From: an uncultured delta proteobacterium
GTDB taxonomy: Bacteria > Desulfobacterota > Desulfobulbia > Desulfobulbales > Desulfocapsaceae
NCBI GenBank assembly: GCA_903901335.1
Contig: CAIUQR010000133.1
Span: 1 to 41,568 of the forward strand
Length of the DNA: 41,568 bases
Direction: 5' to 3'
How positions within the stretch are numbered: the first letter of the stretch is position 1; every line of letters starts with the position of its first letter. Both the position numbers and the translations under genes were made by a program. This document shows, piece after piece, positions 1-7,801 of this stretch. The notes below the pieces were generated by a model. The model made no database searches and was not told the DNA's origin. It saw only the letters and a program-made list of their open reading frames with translations.

Positions 1-204
1 GTAGCTCTGACTCTTGTAGAAATCGCACTGCGAGCAGTTCGCGAGTTTCGCTGCAAACGAGCCCTGGACTTTGCCGCCACAGAGTGTTCCTGCCATTCGG
101 GCGCAATGAGTTCCGTGATCTGGATAGGCAGGGCAGGTTCCCAGTTCCTTCGCCTTCGGCCCGTTGGCCTGTCGACCGCATTTCTTAAATTCCAAGCAAT
201 TCAT
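1..204 (-). CDS. two-CW domain protein, C-terminus beyond window
   Basis: The open frame starts at an ATG (204-202) and runs off the left edge after 68 codons. It begins MNCLEFKKCGR and carries regularly spaced cysteines at about residues 3, 9, 24, 35, 42, 57 and 60 with the stretches CPAYPDHGTHCAR and LCGGKVQG. This is the pattern of the small cysteine-rich two-CW proteins found next to chemoreceptors and signalling proteins in Desulfobacterota. An AGGA ribosome site lies about 8 bases before the ATG. It is the next minus-strand gene after the cheA relic. The cysteine pairs suggest metal binding or redox sensing, which is inference. Whether a sensor or receptor domain follows cannot be seen. 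Confidence 0.8.
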   Translation of the reverse strand, partial: MNCLEFKKCGRQANGPKAKELGTCPAYPDHGTHCARMAGTLCGGKVQGSFAAKLANCSQCDFYKSQSY

Positions 205-346
205 TGTAATTCCTAGAATTTATCATAATTTTTTCTATGAACTTTGCTCTATTTTACTGATAATCTGCATTCTTTCCATTCTGCGCTCAAAGCCCGTTTC
301 AAACTCGATCTTGTCCTGTTCTGTGCCCTGCGGCTCTGTAGTATAA

Positions 347-1215
347 TCAGGAACCCCCAGCTAATCCGGAAACAGCTTTCCGATAATTCCTTTCATATCC
401 ACCGACACGTTCGATCCTTTCTTTCACCTGGTTCGCCGGAATCCTCAACAGTTCGTCGAGATTAACCTGCGGGATCGCATACTGTTACTCTCCCGCCTGG
501 ATAATCCGGCAAGGAATGATGGCCAAAGGAAAAGGCAGACTTATCGAAACGGTCGTACCTTTTCCTACTTCCGATAGTATATTCAGGTTGCCTCCAAGTT
601 TGTCCAGGTCAGCTTTGATCACATCCATTCCGATATAACGTCCTGAACCGTCGGCAAGTTCCGTATAAACTGATAATCCTTCAAGAAAAATCAGATCAAC
701 TTTTTCTTTTGCAGACATTAACTGGGCCTGATCGGCGGTGAGCAGGCCCTTATTTACTGCCTGCATAGCAAGGCTATTGCCGTCGATACCTTTTCCGTCG
801 TCTTTGATTTCAATGCTCACCTGCCCTGCTTCATGACAGGCGCTGAGAACAATCCGGCCACCATCGTTTTTTCCGGCTTTTCTGCGTTCAGACGGCAATT
901 CTATACCATGATTCACCGCATTCCGGATCAGGTGCAGGAGTGGATCGCTGATGGTTTCGATTAGCGTCTTATCGAGCTCAACGTCATTGCCGTTATTGAC
1001 CAGCATCACTTTTTTTTGTGAATTCCCGGCCAGTTCCTGGACAATCCGGGGAAATTTATTGAATACATTACCGATCGGCTGCATCCTGGTAAGCACCATA
1101 GTTTCCTGCAACTCCGATGTAATGAGATCCAGCCGCTTGCACCATAGCCTCCACATTCCTGAAATCGTCGGACCCAACGGTTTGCAGCAATTGAGTTGAA
1201 AACACCCAGTCGTAT
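347..1215 (-). pseudogene. cheA relic (dimerisation, kinase and start of CheW domain)
   Basis: This is a broken CheA-type kinase. The central open stretch (485 to about 1150) encodes the end of the dimerisation helix (RLDLITSELQE, TRMQPIGNVF), the N box (LHLIRNAVNHGIE), the G1 box (DDGKGID) and GRYIGMDVI. The upstream helix (STQLLQTVGSDDF) is in another frame, so there is a frameshift near 1130. After IIQAGE comes an in-frame TAA (485-487). Reading through it gives QYAIPQVNLDELLRIPANQV, the start of the CheW-like domain, which then loses similarity and stops at 347. The Hpt and P2 parts at the 5' end are missing. The sequence differs clearly from the intact cheA at 12857-14983, so it is not a recent copy of that gene. 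A sigma-54-type promoter sits immediately upstream. Confidence 0.85.
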
Positions 1216-1243
1216 GCCGGTCAAGGCTCTACAAGAGGATACT

Positions 1244-1260
1244 AAGCAAAAGCCGTTCCA
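1244..1260 (-). promoter_or_regulatory. sigma-54 (-24/-12) promoter before the cheA relic
   Basis: The minus strand reads TGGAACGGCTTTTGCTT, close to the consensus TGGCACG-N4-TTGCW with the required GG-N10-GC spacing. The GG is at 1259-1258 and the GC at 1247-1246, which puts the start site near 1234. A palindrome (1371-1400) begins its GGAGGT half 118 bp upstream of the GG. This matches the 120-bp distance at two other promoters in the window. Confidence 0.6.
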
Positions 1261-1370
1261 TCTCTGATGGCGAAAAGATACAAGCACGAAATAGTATCTA
1301 TGTACTTATTTTTTAAAATAAAATAATAAACACAAAGAGGCAGGATGCGCCGGAGAAGAAACGGCAAAGA

Positions 1371-1400
1371 AGGGGGGGAGGTTGGATTACCTCCTCCCCT
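1371..1400. repeat. GGAGGT-N6-ACCTCC palindrome, proximal, before the cheA relic
   Basis: Core GGAGGT (1377-1382), loop TGGATT, ACCTCC (1389-1394). The arms extend to 12 bases each (1371-1382 and 1389-1400) with a single G/T mismatch. The centre lies about 151 bp upstream of the predicted sigma-54 start. It is interpreted as an activator binding site. No T-tract follows, so it does not look like a terminator. Confidence 0.65.
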
Positions 1401-1502
1401 TCCGCCAGAAAGCGATACGAACGGGAAAAAAGACTCGTCAACCTCCATCTATTATCTCATAAATCAAGGATGATACATCCTCTTTGCGACGGGGATTGCC
1501 AA

Positions 1503-1522
1503 GGGAGTCAATTTACCACCTC
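1503..1522. repeat. degenerate distal copy of the palindrome
   Basis: GGGAGTCAATTTACCACCTC resembles the copy at 18504 (GGAGGTGATTTTACCACC), but its arms pair poorly. It lies 126 bp upstream of the 1377 copy, as a second site does at the chemosensory promoter (142 bp). The 1216-1554 gap otherwise holds only the promoter and proximal palindrome. Confidence 0.45.
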
Positions 1523-1554
1523 GGTCTTTTCCGGTTATGAAAACGCAGACAGAT

Positions 1555-1941
1555 TCAGATTGATTTGTGTAGCAGGAGGGATTGTTCGATCGCAGAAGCC
1601 AGTTCTGCTTCGGCAACGGGTTTGACAAAATAGAAATTGACCTTGGTCATGCGGATGTCCTGCTCGATATTACCGGAGATCTCTTCCGTGACAACGATAA
1701 CAGGGGGATGTTCCATTCCTGAAGTTGCAGACCACCTCTCCAGCTGCTGCAGGATGACGATGCATGATCTGTTTTCACCGAAAAGCTCAAAGATAATCAA
1801 ATCAAACACTTCAGACGACAGGAATTCAGGATGGAATTCTTCCAGGTCAAGGCAGACACAGGGGATCCCTTGTGCGGATAATACGTGTTGAACCGTAAGG
1901 GTGGTGTTTGTGTCATTGTGGATCAGTAAAACATTCGGCAT
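1555..1941 (-). CDS. single-domain pseudo-receiver with Glu at the phosphorylation site
   Basis: The protein is 128 aa and is read from the ATG at 1941. That start follows AAGGATATAGTT, a usable ribosome site; the longer open frame upstream looks non-coding. The fold is receiver-like: MPNVLLIHNDT (beta 1), FDLIIFELFGEN (beta 3), VIVVTEE (beta 4 with Thr) and FYFVKPV (beta 5 with Lys). The aspartate expected at the end of beta 3 is Glu in the IIFEL stretch, and the acidic cluster of beta 1 is reduced to one Asp. It may be a constitutively active-like (phosphomimetic) or phosphorylation-independent receiver. It lies just downstream of the sigma-54 activator gene, behind its own palindrome and sigma-54-like promoter. 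Confidence 0.7.
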   Translation of the reverse strand: MPNVLLIHNDTNTTLTVQHVLSAQGIPCVCLDLEEFHPEFLSSEVFDLIIFELFGENRSCIVILQQLERWSATSGMEHPPVIVVTEEISGNIEQDIRMTKVNFYFVKPVAEAELASAIEQSLLLHKSI

Positions 1942-2008
1942 AACTATATCCTTCCTCAGTGGTATCCAGATGCACATGATGCCCTGTTTGTCTGGATGTA
2001 TTGTTTTT

Positions 2009-2025
2009 ATACAAAATACATACCA
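2009..2025 (-). promoter_or_regulatory. possible sigma-54 promoter before the pseudo-receiver gene
   Basis: The minus strand reads TGGTATGTATTTTGTAT: GG (2024-2023), ten bases, then GT instead of GC, with TTGTA against TTGCA. This is weaker than the other candidates. The palindrome at 2131 begins 107 bp upstream of the GG, about one helical turn less than the 118-120 bp seen elsewhere. That phasing is the main reason to take it seriously. Confidence 0.4.
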
Positions 2026-2130
2026 TGAAGAAGAAGGAAAAGAGAATTTATGATAATAGATTGTTATTAATAGATATTTTTTATGGGAATGGTTCGGTTC
2101 TGTGGTGTGCCGCAAAAAAGCATTGAAGAA

Positions 2131-2150
2131 GGAGGCAATTTTACCCCCTC
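2131..2150. repeat. palindrome copy between activator and pseudo-receiver genes
   Basis: GGAGGC-AATTTT-ACCCCC-TC is a diverged member of the GGAGGT-N6-ACCTCC family with two mispaired positions. It lies 21 bp beyond the stop of the sigma-54 activator gene and about 140 bp upstream of the predicted start for the pseudo-receiver gene. It could also act as a weak hairpin at the 3' end of the activator transcript. Confidence 0.5.
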
Positions 2151-2171
2151 TGAAACCGGCAAGGAAAAGGT

Positions 2172-3569
2172 TTATTCGCGTTTCTGTATTGAAGAAAAGT
2201 CCTTCATTGCCAGTCCCAGCTCTTTGATCTTGGTATAAAAGTTCTTTTTATGCATCCCTGATATTCCCAGAGCCTGCTGCAGGTTGCCCTGGGAAAGACA
2301 AAGGGTCTTTAGCAGATAGTCCCGGTCGAACTGATCCAGGACCTGGTCCTTGGCCTGCTTATAGGTCAGCATAGCTACCTTTTCGCTGTCTCCCAGAACC
2401 CTGCGGACATCTGCCACGGAGATCTTCCGGCTTATGGCCATCTGGGAGATCTTATAGAGTGTCTGCTTGAGCTGTCTGACGTTGCCTGGCCAATCCCGTT
2501 CGATCAACAATGAGGCGGCATCGGCGGAAATCTCATAGGTGATGTTCTTGGCGGTCCCGAAGAGATCAAGAAAATGCCAGATCAACGGCAGGATATCGGC
2601 CTTTCTTTCATCGAGCGGGGTTGTTTGTACTATAGAGGCGGACAACCGGTAATAGAGGTCCTCGCGAAAGCGCCCCTCCTGACACATTTTCTGCAAATCC
2701 TTATTGGTTGCAGCCAGGATTCGGGCATCGACCTTCACGATTTTCGCCTCACCAACCCTGGAGTATTCTCCATCGTCAAGAAAGCGTAAGAGTTTAGCCT
2801 GCGCCTCTAACGGCAGCTCGCCAACTTCATCAAAAAACAACGTGCCCCCGTCTGCCGAACCGATATACCCCTTCGTGCTTTTTATTGCCCCGGTAAACGC
2901 ACCGCTGACATGCCCGAACAGTTCGGTTTCGGCAAGACTGCCAAGGACAGCGCAATTGACAGGCATGAACACATTCCGGTTACGGTTGCTGTTGCTGTGG
3001 ATATCCCTGGCAATGATCTCCTTACCGGTTCCCGATTTGCCGAGAATCAGCACAGAGATATCGAGGTTGGCAAGTGAGAGAATCTCTTCTCTGATATCTC
3101 GGGTAGACATGGATACGCCAACCAGCCCGCTTCCTTTTCTCTCTGTAGAGGCAGACGCGACAAAGGCGTTTCTCAACCGTTTAAAATGCAGGGCTGCGTA
3201 GACCGAATAGACCAGCTGCGATTCGTTGAACGGCTTAAACAGAAAGTGGGTAAGCCCCATTCTGAGGCACGGATCGAGGTTCTGTTCATCCGGAACACCG
3301 GTAATGATAACGATCTCAGTACTGTGCGACGTTTCCATCAACTGTCTGGAAAATTCAACACCGTTGATATCCGGCATATTGATGTCGATTATTGCCAGGT
3401 CAAACGCCTTCCCCTTGATGTTTTTTAGTGCTTCGCGCGGGTCGTTATGAGCTTCGACTTCATAGCCGTTTTCACTGAGAGTCGCGTGAATGAAATCGAC
3501 AATGCTCGGTTCGTCGTCCACGACCAGGACCCGAGCGTTTTTTACCGCCCGTGCTTTATATATGGACAT
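2172..3569 (-). CDS. NtrC-family sigma-54 activator (REC-AAA+-Fis HTH)
   Basis: The protein is 465 aa, read from MSIYKARAVK. That ATG overlaps the end of the upstream kinase gene by 14 bases, so translation is coupled; the longer frame inside the kinase gene is unlikely. The receiver (about 15-130) has VVDDEPS, AIIDINMPD with the phospho-Asp, IITG and LFKPF. The AAA+ domain (about 155-385) has Walker A GKSGTGKE, the sigma-54-contacting GAFTGA, Walker B GGTLFFDEVGEL and REDLYYRLS. The C-terminal Fis-type helix-turn-helix (about 425-460) includes QGNLQQALGIS. All residues for sigma-54 activation are present. Its DNA target is not directly shown. The palindromes before sigma-54-type promoters in this window, one of them just beyond this gene, are the obvious candidates (inference). 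Confidence 0.92.
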   Translation of the reverse strand: MSIYKARAVKNARVLVVDDEPSIVDFIHATLSENGYEVEAHNDPREALKNIKGKAFDLAIIDINMPDINGVEFSRQLMETSHSTEIVIITGVPDEQNLDPCLRMGLTHFLFKPFNESQLVYSVYAALHFKRLRNAFVASASTERKGSGLVGVSMSTRDIREEILSLANLDISVLILGKSGTGKEIIARDIHSNSNRNRNVFMPVNCAVLGSLAETELFGHVSGAFTGAIKSTKGYIGSADGGTLFFDEVGELPLEAQAKLLRFLDDGEYSRVGEAKIVKVDARILAATNKDLQKMCQEGRFREDLYYRLSASIVQTTPLDERKADILPLIWHFLDLFGTAKNITYEISADAASLLIERDWPGNVRQLKQTLYKISQMAISRKISVADVRRVLGDSEKVAMLTYKQAKDQVLDQFDRDYLLKTLCLSQGNLQQALGISGMHKKNFYTKIKELGLAMKDFSSIQKRE

Positions 3570-4722
3570 CGCACACCGCTTTTTCCAGTTGATCCATTGT
3601 GAAGGGTTTTTGCAGAAAAGCCGTATCGCGCTCAATTTCCACTGGAATCATTGCATCCTGGCCGGACATGAATATTACCCGAGCCTGTGGATTGATACCC
3701 ATTATTTTCTGGTAGCATTCATACCCGCTGGCATCTCGCAGACCCACATCCATCAGAACCGTGGTGATTGTATCGTAGAGAAGCGCATACTCTTCCAGGG
3801 CTTCCGCACAGGTATGAACACAGAAAACCATATGCCCCCGGCGCTGCAGTCTGCTGAGCAGCAGGGTACGCATGGCCTCATCATCTTCCACCACGAGAAA
3901 ACACTGTTTGCTCAATTCATTCCTGTCGCGGCTTTCCTTTTCGGTGGTATCCCCTCCTGCAGCACGTACTCTTGATTCTTCCGCCGCAAGAGGAAATATG
4001 GCACTGGCCACCGTTTCATTCTCAGTGTTTCTGGAATGAGTAAGTCGCCCATTATTCCGTCCAGCAAGAATCTGTGCTGCATAGAGTCCAAGCCCTCTAT
4101 TCGGAAAGTCGTCTCTGTTTGTGACAAAAGGATCACCAAGCACGGCCGGGATGCCGTCCGTAAAACCCGGGCCACGATCCCGGAACCGAAAAGTCAATTC
4201 CGGTGGATTGTTTCCAGTCTCCGTATCTTCACGGCGAACTTCCAGCACTACAACCCCGCCTTCGGGGGTTGCATCGACACAGTTTTCGCCAAGATAGAAC
4301 AATAACAGGACGATATCTCGAGTATTGCAGAAAAACTTCTCGTGTTGTACTTTAGACGTCAGTTCAAACCGGTGTACGCGGGAAATACAGTTCAGCAGTT
4401 CAACCACCTTGGTTGCCGGAACAAGAGGAAAATGGCTGCGGTTGTCGGTATCTGCATCCCTGGCGATTCCGGAGAGAATTGCCGTTTGTTCTATCCCTCT
4501 TTGCAGCAGACCACCGACCAGCTCATTGCGATTGGAAGAAAGATCGCTCGGGAGAGCGACCTCATGCTGAAGCATCGCAATTTGACCACCGAGGCCGGTA
4601 AAAATGTTGTTATAGCCATGCGCTACCCCTCGCGCCACCCGTCTCACGGCACCCAGGTATTTATGTTGCAGCAGCAGGTCCTGCAGATGTTCAGGAGAAA
4701 ATTTCGACCCGGTGCTCTCCAT
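3556..4722 (-). CDS. soluble hybrid histidine kinase (HK-REC), partner of the activator
   Basis: The protein is 388 aa, starting at the ATG at 4722 with GGAG about ten bases before it; a TTG further upstream is less likely. It has no membrane segment or sensor domain, only a short N-terminus. The phosphoacceptor region is RRVARGVAHGYNNIFTGL, the HxxxN type but with Gly where Asp usually follows His. The ATPase has LGENCVDATPEGG (N box), RDRGPGF (G1) and RGLGLYAAQIL (G2). The C-terminal receiver has VVEDDEA, VLMDVGL, IFMSG and LQKPF. The 3' end overlaps the activator start, so the two form a two-component pair. The gene order and terminal receiver suggest a phosphorelay or feedback step. The input signal must come from a partner protein. 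Confidence 0.88.
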   Translation of the reverse strand: MESTGSKFSPEHLQDLLLQHKYLGAVRRVARGVAHGYNNIFTGLGGQIAMLQHEVALPSDLSSNRNELVGGLLQRGIEQTAILSGIARDADTDNRSHFPLVPATKVVELLNCISRVHRFELTSKVQHEKFFCNTRDIVLLLFYLGENCVDATPEGGVVVLEVRREDTETGNNPPELTFRFRDRGPGFTDGIPAVLGDPFVTNRDDFPNRGLGLYAAQILAGRNNGRLTHSRNTENETVASAIFPLAAEESRVRAAGGDTTEKESRDRNELSKQCFLVVEDDEAMRTLLLSRLQRRGHMVFCVHTCAEALEEYALLYDTITTVLMDVGLRDASGYECYQKIMGINPQARVIFMSGQDAMIPVEIERDTAFLQKPFTMDQLEKAVCDVHI

Positions 4723-4914
4723 ATGTACTTGACTCCAGTTTTTTGACACGATGCGATACGAATTCGCTACCAAGCCGGTCAGAAAAACCGCGGCCTGCCG
4801 TCCGGCTCTGCTTGTACGTTAGATTTAATTAATCATACTCAGATCATACACCTTGGGCAATGTTTTTCAAAAAAAAACAATACTGTTACGGAGCAAAGAA
4901 TCAGAAAAGGTGAA

Positions 4915-4942
4915 GGGGTCTTTCCGTCTTCGGAGAGACCCC
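4915..4942. other. strong hairpin in the 4723-5264 divergent gap
   Basis: GGGGTCTTTCCG (4915-4926), loop TCTT, CGGAGAGACCCC (4931-4942) forms a 12-bp stem with one wobble pair. The genes on both sides point away, so it ends neither of them, and no T-tract follows on the plus strand. It could be a leftover terminator or a structure in a long HDOD leader. The rest of the 542-bp gap is AT-rich. It contains a TGCAACG-N4-TTGCA match (plus strand, about 5054-5069) that only loosely resembles a sigma-54 promoter. Confidence 0.5.
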
Positions 4943-5264
4943 GCTATTTGCAGAGATCTGGTATGCGAACAGGTACCAGAAAAGAATGCTGTTGGAGTGA
5001 TGATTTAAAGAGGTTGTTTTTTGACTGAGGTTTTTTTTCGGCGGCTTTGGTTTGCAACGCCAATTGCAATTATTGTAACAACTTAAAATAACTCATAGAT
5101 CAACTATTATCATTGTATTCTTTCTGAATACCGCAAATGGGTTGTTTGTAAACATTCAATACGATAGAATCAAAGAGGAGACAGAAAAATATTTTCAGAT
5201 AGTGCTCTGCTAAGGGTGCAGCGCTGAAACTAATTTTTCAACCACAACCTGAGGGAAAATATAG

Positions 5265-6236
5265 ATGCCAACCAGAAGAGATGTTTTTATTAAAATTAAT
5301 AAAACAAAGAAGCTACCCACTCCATCGGCTACTACTCTGAAGGTTATTCGCCTATGCCAGGATGAGACAACATCGCTCAATGATATTACACGGGTAATCC
5401 AAACCGATCCGGCATTGTCTGCAGAACTGTTGAAGTACGCCAATGCCGCTTTTCTTTCAACCGGGATACAAGTCGCGTCTATCCAAAAAGCAACTGTCAA
5501 ACTCGGCATGAGAAACGTGGTCAATTTAGCTCTTGGCTTTTCTCTTCTTTCCAAAAACAAGAAAGGTCAGTGCAGTGCATTTGACTATGAAACATTCTGG
5601 TCGACATCTATTTTTCGAGCCATAGCTGCAAAAACCATCGCCGGTCTCAGCAGGGAATTTGATCCTGAAGAACTTTTTGTCTGCGGTCTGTTGTCCAATA
5701 TGGGACAACTCGCCTTGGCCAGCCTTTTTCCTCAGGAATATGCCTCTATTTTTGAAGTATTTGGATTTGACTCATGTGCTGATTGTGGTTCAATGAACGC
5801 TCTTGACATTCTCGCTGACAACCCTTCCAGTATTATTCGTAAAACCTTGGAGCAGGAACAATTTGAAATCAGCAGCTCCGAATTGACAACGGAGCTGTTT
5901 TTAGACTGGGGACTTCCACCTCATTATGCCCTGGCCGCAGGATTTTATGATGAATTAGACTATATAGAATTAGGCACTGGCTCTACGCAAAGAATTGCCA
6001 AACTCCTTAACCTTTCACACCAGATGGCGAAAATCTGCCACATTACACAACCGACATCGGAACAACTCAATACTATTGAAAGAGCTGCCCAGCAATTCAA
6101 TATAAATCAGGCAGATTTCAGGTCCATCTTCGATGCTATAATAAAACAATGGTATGACTGGGGCGAAATATTTAAAATCCGGATTCCCCCATGCATGCTC
6201 TACGATGAAGTTCTTGCTGGAGGAAAAGGGGAATAG
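5265..6236 (+). CDS. HDOD domain signalling protein
   Basis: The protein is 323 aa and has a GAGGG ribosome site about nine bases before the ATG. The HDOD domain occupies about residues 10-210: LPTPSATTLKVIRLCQDE, DITRVIQTDPALSAELLKYANAA, IQKATVKLGMRNVVNLALG and ELFVCGLLSNMGQLALA. HDOD proteins are HD-related domains without the metal-binding catalytic set and work as regulatory scaffolds in bacterial signalling. The C-terminal third (about 215-323) is helical and unassigned. It is the only long plus-strand gene in the left half and is noticeably more AT-rich than the che genes. It lies between the activator operon and the end of the chemosensory cluster, convergent with the latter. A role in that pathway is plausible but unproven. 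Confidence 0.87.
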   Translation: MPTRRDVFIKINKTKKLPTPSATTLKVIRLCQDETTSLNDITRVIQTDPALSAELLKYANAAFLSTGIQVASIQKATVKLGMRNVVNLALGFSLLSKNKKGQCSAFDYETFWSTSIFRAIAAKTIAGLSREFDPEELFVCGLLSNMGQLALASLFPQEYASIFEVFGFDSCADCGSMNALDILADNPSSIIRKTLEQEQFEISSSELTTELFLDWGLPPHYALAAGFYDELDYIELGTGSTQRIAKLLNLSHQMAKICHITQPTSEQLNTIERAAQQFNINQADFRSIFDAIIKQWYDWGEIFKIRIPPCMLYDEVLAGGKGE

Positions 6237-6402
6237 CACATGAATCCGATATCAAAGAGTAAACTCTCTAGTTGAACTCGGTTAACGTTTCACTTTTCAC
6301 CCAATATATTTGATAGAAATTGTTAAGGGAGTGGTCTAGAAGATCGTACTGCAGAGGACTATGGATTTTTAACGATGTGGATTAAATAAACCGGAGTTTC
6401 TT

Positions 6403-6771
6403 CTAAGGTACTAACAATTCCTCCACGTAATCGATGAGTTCAGCCGGGTGAAAGGGTTTTTCCAGAACATGATCCGCTCCCAACGCTTCTGCCAGCGGCA
6501 GGTAGGTCTTAGGTCCCAGTTTTCCTCCGCCGGATACGGCGATGATCTTCGGTCTCGGCTTCTGTTTGGTCAGTTCGATAATGATCTCAAGCCCTTCTTT
6601 ATCCGGCATGATCAGATCGGTTATCACGAGATCGGGGATATTGGCGTAATAGGCCTTCAGTCCTTGTGCACCATTTATTGCCGAGATAACATTGTACCCT
6701 GAGCGACGCAGGAGGTCGCACATCATTCCCAGCATATTTTCATTGTCATCTATGACGAGGATATTCTTCAT
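6403..6771 (-). CDS. single-domain response regulator (CheY-like), end of the che cluster
   Basis: The protein is 122 aa. The receiver is complete: ILVIDDNENM (acidic pocket), DLVITDLIMPDKEG (phospho-Asp), IIAVSGGG (Ser at the Thr/Ser switch position) and VLEKPFHP (Lys). It has no output domain. It is last in a run of twelve minus-strand genes, 61 bases after the J-domain gene. Receivers with the VSGGGKL stretch and a long loop after beta 4 are commonly paired with such J-domain proteins. Partner choice with CheA is likely but not shown. No strong ribosome site is visible before the ATG. Confidence 0.88.
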   Translation of the reverse strand: MKNILVIDDNENMLGMMCDLLRRSGYNVISAINGAQGLKAYYANIPDLVITDLIMPDKEGLEIIIELTKQKPRPKIIAVSGGGKLGPKTYLPLAEALGADHVLEKPFHPAELIDYVEELLVP

Positions 6772-6832
6772 TGGCAGTGATCTTTAATACATTCATGAAC
6801 ATCGGCCGCCATGGTCTCTTTGCCCGGTTGAA

Positions 6833-7702
6833 TTACTGTGGACGGATACTTGCATTATGGTGCTGGAAGTGAAAAAGCAGCTCCTGGAGTTCATGGTGAT
6901 TGACGAGTTTTTTTTCTAAAAGTATCGTCCCGAATTTTTTCTGCAGGCGCTGTTGCTGAAAAATCAGCGACCGAAGCTGATTATCGGTGACAATCCCCAG
7001 CCTCCGGGCTGTCTGACCGAAGGGCTGGAGTGGTACTTTATTCTGTAATATTCGAGTAATGTCTTCGTGCTTGAATATACCGAAACGTCGGCCCAGTTCA
7101 CCAAGCCGTGGCCTTTCAATCCTCTGCCAGATAAGAATTCTTGCAATGGTCCGCCAGTTGGCGAGACCCGAATAATAGAGGAAATGGCCGAAAAGCAAGG
7201 GTCGATGTGGCAGAACCCCTTGGTAGAGGTCTTCGGTATTCGTATATACTCTGCTCCTGTTACCATCATTGGGAAGAATTATCGGTTTGATTGTCTGCCG
7301 GAAAAACGGTCTTTGCCGATCTCGACTCCCGGAATTGTATGCTTGCTCCCCACACGGCCAGTGAGGCGGGGCAGATGGTTTTTTGCAGGGGTTGGAGGAT
7401 GCTGTTTTCGGCACACGGCAGTCAGCACTCCGGCGGCTGCCTTCTCTGGTTTTCAGAAAATGGAGAAGATCTTCATAGGCCTCCTGGACCGCATAAAAAG
7501 AAACCTTGTTCCGCTGCAGCAACAGCGGGCCGTTCCCGACTATCCTGTCCGGATGGGTCTCCATTGCCCGTCTCCGATAAGCCGTCTTGAGTCCACTCAG
7601 CTGGAGATAATCAAGAAATTCCCTGGTAATTGTGAGATCGGATCCAAAGAGGATCTCACACGATCGAAAGAGCCGGCCCTGAGCTGTTGAGGATTCCATC
7701 AT
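6833..7702 (-). CDS. J-domain protein of the chemosensory cluster
   Basis: The protein is 289 aa. The N-terminal 90 residues resemble a J domain: LKTAYRRRAMETHPDR holds the diagnostic HPD motif and is followed by the helix FYAVQEAYEDLLHFL. A variable, basic, Ser/Pro-rich linker follows (about 90-150). The C-terminal part (about 160-285) has YYSGLANWRTIARILIWQR, LGELGRRFGIFKHEDITRIL and KKFGTILLEKKLVNHHELQELL. The last two repeat the LGxxLxExxxI design also present in the cluster's CheA (about residues 255-310). J domains stimulate Hsp70 ATPase, so this may be a chaperone adaptor for the chemosensory array (inference). Two ATG codons stand in tandem at the start. Confidence 0.8.
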   Translation of the reverse strand: MMESSTAQGRLFRSCEILFGSDLTITREFLDYLQLSGLKTAYRRRAMETHPDRIVGNGPLLLQRNKVSFYAVQEAYEDLLHFLKTREGSRRSADCRVPKTASSNPCKKPSAPPHWPCGEQAYNSGSRDRQRPFFRQTIKPIILPNDGNRSRVYTNTEDLYQGVLPHRPLLFGHFLYYSGLANWRTIARILIWQRIERPRLGELGRRFGIFKHEDITRILQNKVPLQPFGQTARRLGIVTDNQLRSLIFQQQRLQKKFGTILLEKKLVNHHELQELLFHFQHHNASIRPQ

Positions 7703-7801
7703 CAGTAATGAGGTCTACGCTTTTAAGGAACAAAGAGTATTGAGTCTGGAGAGTCTGATGCTAAGAGACCTCAGAATCTCCACCTTCTCCATCCACTCCC
7801 A

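Noticed and set aside
1371..1522. CRISPR-like repeat array
   Set aside because: Copies are dispersed over 40 kb with irregular spacing and variable sequence; there are no spacers and no cas genes.
1942..2115. N-terminal extension of the pseudo-receiver frame
   Set aside because: It has no similarity to receivers, covers the likely promoter, and the ATG at 1941 has a good ribosome site.
3570..3635. Longer start of the sigma-54 activator (22 extra codons)
   Set aside because: The extension lies inside the conserved end of the kinase receiver, and the downstream ATG begins just before the receiver fold.
4915..4942. Hairpin as terminator of a neighbouring gene
   Set aside because: Both flanking genes are transcribed away from it and no U-tract follows on the plus strand.
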